From an uncultured Ruminococcus sp. (GTDB taxonomy: Bacteria > Bacillota > Clostridia > Oscillospirales > Acutalibacteraceae), in NCBI GenBank assembly GCA_905234015.1, contig CAJOFK010000021.1, positions 1 through 44,428 on the forward strand: DNA of 44,428 nt. Direction: 5' to 3'. The position numbers were made by a program, and so were the translations under genes. Of this stretch, positions 23,181 to 28,896 are shown in pieces. A model generated the notes under the pieces. That model was given only the letters and a program-made list of their open reading frames with translations. It was not told the DNA's origin and did not search any database. Each line of letters opens with the position of its first letter. Position 1 is the first letter of the stretch.

Positions 23181-25019
23181 TTATTCGTCAATCATCGGGA
23201 TAAACATTATTCCCTTAAGCTCTTCCCTGCTTAAGAACGGCGCTAAATCCTCGAGCGGAGGACTGACTAAGGTTCCGTCCTCAAGGCGCTTGGTGCTGCT
23301 CTTAGGCTCCCATACCTGCTTTGTATCGGTAAAAATCTCAACAAAGAGAGGTCCGCCCTCGTTTAAGACCTCGTCAACAACGGCTTTCATCTCATCGTTA
23401 TCGGAGGCGGAATAATACTTATATCCAAATGCCTCGCTCAGCTTTTTAAAATCGGGGAAAGAAAGGTCGTTAGACTCGCTTCCGATTCCGACCTTTGAAT
23501 GGCCTGAGAAAAGGTTAGTCTGAGTAATTCTAATCGAATGATATCCGTTGTTGTTGATTAAGAAAATCTTTATCGGAAGCTTGTTGGTAATAACCGTCTG
23601 CAGCTCCTGAAGGTTCATCATAAGACTTCCGTCGCCCTCAAGGCACACTGTTTCACGTCTTCCGCCGCCGATACAGGTACCGATTGCAGCGGGCAGTCCG
23701 TAGCCCATTGAGGCAATCGAGCTGTTCGTAATTAAGCGGCTTCCGCTTTTAATCTTAAACTCCTGATTTGAAACTACGCAGCAAGCTCCGTTAGAGATAG
23801 CCGTTAAGCTTTTTTCGTTCATCCTACCGCTTAGATAATCAACAAACGCGTACACGTTAACGAGCTCGCGCTGATTCCAATGCTGAGGCTGAACAACTGG
23901 ATATTTTTCTCTCCAGCTCTTACAGGTTGCAATCCAGCTGTCGTTTTTAAAGAGCTTATCCTCGTTTGATTTATCGAGAGCGCTCTCGAGCGAGCCGAGA
24001 AAATCCGCCGCGTCAGCCCATACGGGCATATCGACGTGGAGAGTAGGCTTTTTAAGCTCCGCCTTATCTATATCCACCATAACAACCTCGGCTGCGCGAG
24101 CCCAGGTCTGCCAGTTATAGCCTACCTGACGAATCGTTATTCTGGTTCCTATTGCAAGAATTAAATCGGAATTCTGTATAGCCCAGTTACCCGGCCGGTC
24201 GCCTGTATTTCCGCCTCTTCCGCAGTACAGGGGATGGTCGTCTTCAATCAAATCTATAGAATTAAGGTAGGTAGCAACGGGCACATTGAGCTTTTTAATA
24301 ACCCTGCGGAATGTTTCGTAAGCGCCCGAAAGCCTTATACCGTAGCCGGCGTAAATCACAGGTCTTTCGGCATTTTTTATTTTATCAATAATTGCGTTTA
24401 TCGTTTCATCACAAACCCTAGGGGGAAGCTTTGCGTCATCATCTGCGGGGTCGTAACCGCGCAGGTTATCGGTTTCGATATACATTCCCTGATAGTTAAC
24501 GGGGATATCAACCCATACGGGACCGGGACGTCCGGTAGTCGCTAAATGCCACGCCTTTTCGAGCGCGAATCTTATTTCGTTCGGCTCCTCAATCATCACG
24601 GCGTATTTAGTCATAGGCTCTACGCTCTTTACGATATCGTACTCCTGGTCGCCCATAGCGCGAAGCGGAGTTTCGGTATATTTAAGCGCGTATCTTGCGG
24701 TTGTATCGTAGCGGACCTGACCGCTTACGATAAACATCGGAATCGAATCAAGCCATCCCCCTACAACTCCCGTGAGGGCGTTGGTGCCGCCGGGGCCGGT
24801 TGTAACGCAAACCGCCGCAATTTTATTATCTATTCTCGCATAAGCCTCCGCCGCGATAGCGCAAGCCTGCTCGTGATGGTTATAAGTAACCTTAAGACCT
24901 TCCTTATGTCCGAGAGCGTCGTTTAAGTGCATAGCTCCGCCGCCGACTACCGAAAAGCAGTCGGTTACGCCGCGGGAAACAAGAAAATCTGCTACATAAT
25001 CAGCGAGTCTCTGTTTCAT
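23181..25019 (-). CDS. ThDP-dependent acetolactate synthase-like enzyme (YerE-like candidate)
   Basis: A 612-residue thiamine-diphosphate enzyme with the three-domain layout of acetohydroxyacid synthases. The N-terminal PYR domain has the ylide-activating Glu50 in NHHEQACAIAAEAYAR and TTGPGGTNALTGV. A central domain (about 200-345) is FAD-binding-like. The C-terminal domain binds ThDP with GDGSLMMN (462-469) and INNNGYHS. Valine/isoleucine pathway genes are absent nearby and the gene follows rfbH and a gtrA homologue. In Yersinia, YerE is such an enzyme and adds an acetyl unit from pyruvate to CDP-3,6-dideoxy-4-ketoglucose, so this is a strong candidate for a branching enzyme. It overlaps gtrA by 20 bp, with AGGAGG before its ATG. 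Confidence 0.82.
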   Translation of the reverse strand: MKQRLADYVADFLVSRGVTDCFSVVGGGAMHLNDALGHKEGLKVTYNHHEQACAIAAEAYARIDNKIAAVCVTTGPGGTNALTGVVGGWLDSIPMFIVSGQVRYDTTARYALKYTETPLRAMGDQEYDIVKSVEPMTKYAVMIEEPNEIRFALEKAWHLATTGRPGPVWVDIPVNYQGMYIETDNLRGYDPADDDAKLPPRVCDETINAIIDKIKNAERPVIYAGYGIRLSGAYETFRRVIKKLNVPVATYLNSIDLIEDDHPLYCGRGGNTGDRPGNWAIQNSDLILAIGTRITIRQVGYNWQTWARAAEVVMVDIDKAELKKPTLHVDMPVWADAADFLGSLESALDKSNEDKLFKNDSWIATCKSWREKYPVVQPQHWNQRELVNVYAFVDYLSGRMNEKSLTAISNGACCVVSNQEFKIKSGSRLITNSSIASMGYGLPAAIGTCIGGGRRETVCLEGDGSLMMNLQELQTVITNKLPIKIFLINNNGYHSIRITQTNLFSGHSKVGIGSESNDLSFPDFKKLSEAFGYKYYSASDNDEMKAVVDEVLNEGGPLFVEIFTDTKQVWEPKSSTKRLEDGTLVSPPLEDLAPFLSREELKGIMFIPMIDE

Positions 25020-25428
25020 CTTTTCCTCCTGTTTTATCCTTAAACGCCCAGATTTTATTCAAGAAGAAGTTTATCGGAATTGTGATTATGAGGTTGATAA
25101 TCGGGGCGATGTATTTTGAGATACCGAACACGTCGATAAATAAAAACATAAGTACGTTAGAGAGTATAAAGGTCGAGCCGTAGGAAAGCGTCATTTTCAC
25201 GAAAGACTTAACCTTGCTGTTCTCCTCCTTTTCCTTGAACACGAACTTGCTGTTCCAGAAAAAGGAATTAATTACGCTTACGATAAATCCGACGATATTC
25301 GCAATTAAATAATGACATCCGAGCCATACCATAAGGTAGTAAATTCCGAGCGAAATCAGCGTATTCGAAACGCCGACCAATCCGAATTTAATAAACTGGC
25401 CGAAAAGCTTTATCAGTTTTTCCTTCAT
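25000..25428 (-). CDS. GtrA family membrane protein
   Basis: A 142-residue protein with four predicted membrane segments, starting FIKFGLVGVSNTLISLGIYY, with SVINSFFWNSKFVFK and the final NFFLNKIWAFK typical of GtrA/PF04138. GtrA proteins are thought to flip undecaprenyl-phosphate sugars to the outer face. The gene overlaps rfbH by 4 bp (ATGA) and the ThDP gene by 20 bp, so it is translated as part of the dideoxy-sugar operon. It pairs logically with the GtrB-like transferase (19776-20705) and the GT87-like transferase. Confidence 0.88.
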   Translation of the reverse strand: MKEKLIKLFGQFIKFGLVGVSNTLISLGIYYLMVWLGCHYLIANIVGFIVSVINSFFWNSKFVFKEKEENSKVKSFVKMTLSYGSTFILSNVLMFLFIDVFGISKYIAPIINLIITIPINFFLNKIWAFKDKTGGKDETETR

Positions 25429-26768
25429 GCCTCTAAAGCCTCTGTAATTACCTTAGCCATATGGTCAATCATCTCGTCGGTCATTCCCGGGTATACTCCT
25501 ACCCAGAAGGTGTTGTTCATAATAAACTCGGTATTCTCAAGCGTTCCCGAAACCCTGTAGGCGTCGGTATCCCTGAGTTCGTCAAAGCAGGGGTGCTTTA
25601 TGAGGTTACCACTGAAGAGGAGCCTTGTCTGAACGTTATGCTCCTCAATATATTTAGTAACGTCGTTACGCTTAATGCCGGTTTCGGGCTTAACGGAAAT
25701 CAAAAAGCCGAACCACGACGGACGGCTGTTTTCAGCCGCTTCGGGTAAAATGAGCTTATCACTCACGGGCTCAAGCGCTTTATGAAGTCTTTCCCAGTTA
25801 TGAATACGGCGCTCGATAAACGACGGGAACTTTTTAAGCTGTTCAACGCCGATTGCCGCCTGTAAATCGGTAACCTTGAGGTTGTAGCCGAGGTGGCTGT
25901 AAACGTATTTATGGTCGTAGCCCTGCGGAAGCTGGCCGAACTGACCGTCATAGCGGTGGCCGCAGAAATTATCGTGACCGGAGGGACAGATACAGTCGCG
26001 TCCCCAGTCGCGGTAGGAAAGAATCATTCTGTGAAGCAGGGCGTTATTCGTATACACGCAGCCGCCCTCGCCCATCGTCATATGATGAGGCGGATAGAAG
26101 CTCGAGGTTCCGATATCGCCCCATGTGCCGGTGAATCTCGTTTCACCGCCGATTGTATACTGAGAGCCGAGCGCGTCGCAGTTATCCTCAACCAGCCAGA
26201 GATTGTGCTTATCGCAGAACTCCCTGACAGCCTTTAAATCGAAAGGATTGCCTAAGGTATGCGCAATCATAACAGCCTTAGTCTTATCTGATAAAGCGCC
26301 CTCAAGCTGAGTTATATCAATATTGTACTGAGGTACGGTAACGTCAACAAATACAGGAACCGCGCCGTACTGAATAACCGGGCTTACGGTTGTCGGGAAG
26401 CCGCAGGCTACGGTAATAACCTCGTCGCCTCTCTTAATCTGACGCTCCCCGAGCTCCGGGGCGGTAAGCGCCATAAACGCGATTAAGTTAGCGGAGGAAC
26501 CGCTGTTTACGAGGTGAGCGTATTTTACGCCTATCCACTCGGCAAAGTTCTTCTCGAACTCATCGGAGAAGCGTCCCGTAGTCAGCCAGAAGTCGAGCAT
26601 AGCGTCGGTAAGCGAGCACATCTCCTTCTCGTCAAATACGCGCGAGGCGTAGCTTATACGGTCGCCGGGCTTAAATTCGGCTTTCTTTTCCTTAAAGTCG
26701 TGATAATAATCGGCAACAAGCGCCTTTATCTGTTCACGGGCTTCCTGTTCGTTTTTCCAGTTACTCAT
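25425..26768 (-). CDS. rfbH: CDP-4-keto-6-deoxyglucose 3-dehydrase (RfbH/E1)
   Basis: A PMP/[2Fe-2S] enzyme removing the C3 hydroxyl of CDP-4-keto-6-deoxyglucose. The fold is an aspartate-aminotransferase type. The diagnostic change is present: the segment SSFYPPHHMTMGEGG has His where aminotransferases have the PLP Lys, so the cofactor is used as PMP. Iron-sulfur cysteines are in DCICPSGHDNFCGHR. The 447-residue length matches RfbH/AscC. The partner E3 reductase (AscD/RfbI, flavin and [2Fe-2S]) is not in this window, so electrons must come from another gene or a general ferredoxin system. Ribosome site AAGGAG; 6 bp from rfbG. Confidence 0.93.
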   Translation of the reverse strand: MSNWKNEQEAREQIKALVADYYHDFKEKKAEFKPGDRISYASRVFDEKEMCSLTDAMLDFWLTTGRFSDEFEKNFAEWIGVKYAHLVNSGSSANLIAFMALTAPELGERQIKRGDEVITVACGFPTTVSPVIQYGAVPVFVDVTVPQYNIDITQLEGALSDKTKAVMIAHTLGNPFDLKAVREFCDKHNLWLVEDNCDALGSQYTIGGETRFTGTWGDIGTSSFYPPHHMTMGEGGCVYTNNALLHRMILSYRDWGRDCICPSGHDNFCGHRYDGQFGQLPQGYDHKYVYSHLGYNLKVTDLQAAIGVEQLKKFPSFIERRIHNWERLHKALEPVSDKLILPEAAENSRPSWFGFLISVKPETGIKRNDVTKYIEEHNVQTRLLFSGNLIKHPCFDELRDTDAYRVSGTLENTEFIMNNTFWVGVYPGMTDEMIDHMAKVITEALEA

Positions 26769-26774
26769 TTATGA

Positions 26775-27833
26775 TTACTCCTTATTCAGAAATTCGTCTA
26801 TCTGTTTATTAATACAGGCGTTAATATCTCCGCCTGAAATATAGATTTTACTCCACTCTACGGTTTTTTCAATCGCCTTATCCAAATCCCAGTTAGGCTC
26901 CCAGCCGAAGGTCTTTTTCAGCTTTGAGCAGTCGAGCTTAAGGAAGTTAGCCTCGTGAGGGCCGCCGTCATAGCGTTCAATCCATCGCATACCCTCGCCC
27001 CAGCGCTTTACGAAAAGGTCAACAAGCGCGCCTGTTTGGAAGCAGTCGCGGTCATCGGGGCCTACGTTATAGTAGCCCTGATACTTTATATCCTCGTACT
27101 GAGCCTTCGCTATCATAAGGTAAGCGAAAAGCGGCTCTAAAACATGCTGATACGGGCGGGTTGAGTAGGGATTTCTTACGATGATATCCTCTTTTTCAGC
27201 CGCCGCGCGGATACAGTCGGGAATAATGCGGTTGTCGGCAAAGTCGCCGCCGCCGATTACGTTACCTGCTCTCGCGGTAGAAACGGCGATATCCGTATTA
27301 TCAAAAAAGCTGCGCTTATAGCTGTGAGTTACGAGCTCGGAGCAGGATTTCGAGTTAGAGTACGGGTCGAAGCCGTCGAGCTCCTCGTTTTCGCGGTAGC
27401 CCCATTCCCACTCGCGGTTGAGGTATACCTTATCGGTCGTAACGTTTAAAACCGACTTTACGCAGTCAGAATTGCGGACGCACTCTAAGATATTAACCGT
27501 ACCCATAACGTTGGTCTCGTAGGTATAGGCGGGGTTAACGTAGCTTTCGCGCACCAAAGGCTGAGCCGCGAGATGTAAAACTATCTCCGGCTGAGCTTTA
27601 TCAAACGCCTTTTTAAGGCTGTCGTAATCTCTTATATCGCCGATAACGCTGTCGATTTCGTTTTCAATTCCGGCAATTTCAAAAAGCGAGGGATTTGTCG
27701 GGGGCTCAAGGCTGTAGCCGGTTACAACGGCGCCTGCTTTCACAAGTATTTTGCAAAGCCAGCTTCCCTTAAAGCCGGTATGACCGGTAACAAAAACACG
27801 CTTATTCTTATAAAAATCCAAGTTAAAATTCAT
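26775..27833 (-). CDS. rfbG: CDP-glucose 4,6-dehydratase
   Basis: An extended SDR converting CDP-D-glucose to CDP-4-keto-6-deoxy-D-glucose with bound NAD. Motifs are VFVTGHTGFKGSWLC (dinucleotide binding), TTDKVY, and the catalytic YSNSK (YxxxK) in the segment DPYSNSKSCSEL. GGGDFADNRIIPD and RPYQHVLEPL are typical of CDP-glucose dehydratases rather than dTDP-glucose ones. The 352-residue length is normal. The ATG overlaps the rfbF stop (TGATG), making it the second gene of the operon. Confidence 0.94.
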   Translation of the reverse strand: MNFNLDFYKNKRVFVTGHTGFKGSWLCKILVKAGAVVTGYSLEPPTNPSLFEIAGIENEIDSVIGDIRDYDSLKKAFDKAQPEIVLHLAAQPLVRESYVNPAYTYETNVMGTVNILECVRNSDCVKSVLNVTTDKVYLNREWEWGYRENEELDGFDPYSNSKSCSELVTHSYKRSFFDNTDIAVSTARAGNVIGGGDFADNRIIPDCIRAAAEKEDIIVRNPYSTRPYQHVLEPLFAYLMIAKAQYEDIKYQGYYNVGPDDRDCFQTGALVDLFVKRWGEGMRWIERYDGGPHEANFLKLDCSKLKKTFGWEPNWDLDKAIEKTVEWSKIYISGGDINACINKQIDEFLNKE

Positions 27834-28612
27834 CAATCCCAAACCTTCCACGGAGCCTGTCCGCTTTCCCAGAGTTTTTCAAGCATTTCTTTCTCTCTCG
27901 CGGTATCCATACACTGCCAGAAGCCGCGGTATGTATAGCTCATAAGCTCTCCGTCGTGAGCGAGCTGCTCCATAGGCTCCTTCTCAAAAACAGTATCGTC
28001 GCCTACTATATAACCGAAAATTTCGGGGTTAAGAACCATATATCCCGCGTTAATCGGAGCGGCGTCGGCAATATTCTTCTCACGGAAGGATTTAACCGCG
28101 TTATCACCGCCGATATTTAAAATACCCTTAGACTGCTCAAGCATAGTCGCGGTAAGGGTAGCGATTTTACCGTGGCTCTTATGGAACTCAATCAGCTTCG
28201 AAATATTAACGTCGCAAACTGCGTCGCCGTAGGTCATAAGGAAGGTCTCGTTTCCGACAAATTCCTGAACGCGCTTGATACGTCCGCCGGTCATCGTACT
28301 GTAGCCGGTATCAACAACCGTAACCTTCCACGGCTCGCAGGACTGACGGTGGATAATCACGTCGTTTTTACCCTGAGAGTAGTCAAAGGTAATATCGCTG
28401 TTCCTGAGGAAATATTCGGAAAACCACTGTTTTATAAGATGCTGCTTATATCCTGCGCAGATAATAAACTCGTTGATTCCGTAGGCGGAATATTCTTTCA
28501 TTATGTGCCAGAGTATCGGCTTTCCGCCGATTTCGATAAGCGGCTTGGGCTTGAATTTTGACTCCTCGGAAATTCTTGTGCCGTATCCGCCGGCGAGAAT
28601 TACAACCTTCAT
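27833..28612 (-). CDS. rfbF: Glucose-1-phosphate cytidylyltransferase
   Basis: It makes CDP-glucose from CTP and glucose-1-phosphate, the committed entry step of the CDP-dideoxyhexose pathway. The N-terminal nucleotide-binding signature ILAGGYGTRISEE and the following KPKPLIEIGGKPILWHIM are characteristic, as are MTYGDAVCDVN (Asp metal site) and the C-terminal GFWQCMDTAREK. About 259 residues is typical. ATG 28612 follows AAAGGAG; codons upstream lie between promoter and start. It is the first gene of the 13-gene operon. Confidence 0.95.
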   Translation of the reverse strand: MKVVILAGGYGTRISEESKFKPKPLIEIGGKPILWHIMKEYSAYGINEFIICAGYKQHLIKQWFSEYFLRNSDITFDYSQGKNDVIIHRQSCEPWKVTVVDTGYSTMTGGRIKRVQEFVGNETFLMTYGDAVCDVNISKLIEFHKSHGKIATLTATMLEQSKGILNIGGDNAVKSFREKNIADAAPINAGYMVLNPEIFGYIVGDDTVFEKEPMEQLAHDGELMSYTYRGFWQCMDTAREKEMLEKLWESGQAPWKVWD

Positions 28613-28669
28613 ATTGTTATCTCCTTTATATAGACCTTTTTTAACATTATGATACAAAAAACCGAGTAT

Positions 28670-28699
28670 ATTATACCTTATTTTTAACGTTCTTGTCAA
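28670..28699 (-). promoter_or_regulatory. Strong sigma-A promoter of the 13-gene sugar operon
   Basis: Minus-strand consensus TTGACA (28699-28694) and consensus TATAAT (28675-28670), spacer 18 bp. No other clear promoter or terminator is seen until 15904. Confidence 0.85.
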
Positions 28700-28730
28700 T
28701 AGCGGAAGTTTTCACGACGCCGGGAGTATT

Positions 28731-28804
28731 TTGCGTCAAGAAAGCGTGCGCACCTAAGTGCGGAGCTTTCGTATATCCATCGCTCGTGCGCACGCAGGGC
28801 GCAA
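28731..28804. repeat. Nested inverted repeat upstream of the sugar operon promoter
   Basis: GCGTGCGCAC (28744-28753) and GTGCGCACGC (28786-28795) are perfect complements, with outer arms TTGCG (28731-28735) and CGCAA (28800-28804). It is far more GC-rich than its surroundings and lies 32 bp upstream of the -35. Confidence 0.6.
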
Positions 28805-28847
28805 CTGAGCGGGAAATATAAAATGTTTTTTACTTATAAAGTAAAAA

Positions 28848-28884
28848 AGCCGGTTCAAAGCCCGCATTGAGCTCTGAACCGGCT
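28848..28884 (-). terminator. Terminator of the acyltransferase fusion gene
   Basis: AGCCGGTTCA (28848-28857) and TGAACCGGCT (28875-28884) form a 10-bp stem; on the minus strand TTTTTT follows. It separates this gene from the sugar operon. Confidence 0.85.
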
Positions 28885-28896
28885 GAAAATTATTTG

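Noticed and set aside
23181..25019. Biosynthetic acetolactate synthase (ilvB) for branched-chain amino acids
   Set aside because: No ilvN, ilvC or ilvD lies nearby and the gene overlaps gtrA within a sugar operon; the family fold alone cannot separate the two roles, so only the context argues against it.
25000..25428. GtrA as part of a serotype-converting prophage
   Set aside because: It is embedded by overlaps in a long chromosomal operon with its own sugar synthesis genes; no phage gene is visible.
28670..28804. Phase-variable promoter inversion of the sugar operon
   Set aside because: The inverted-repeat arms (28744-28753, 28786-28795) both lie upstream and do not flank the promoter; no invertase gene is nearby.
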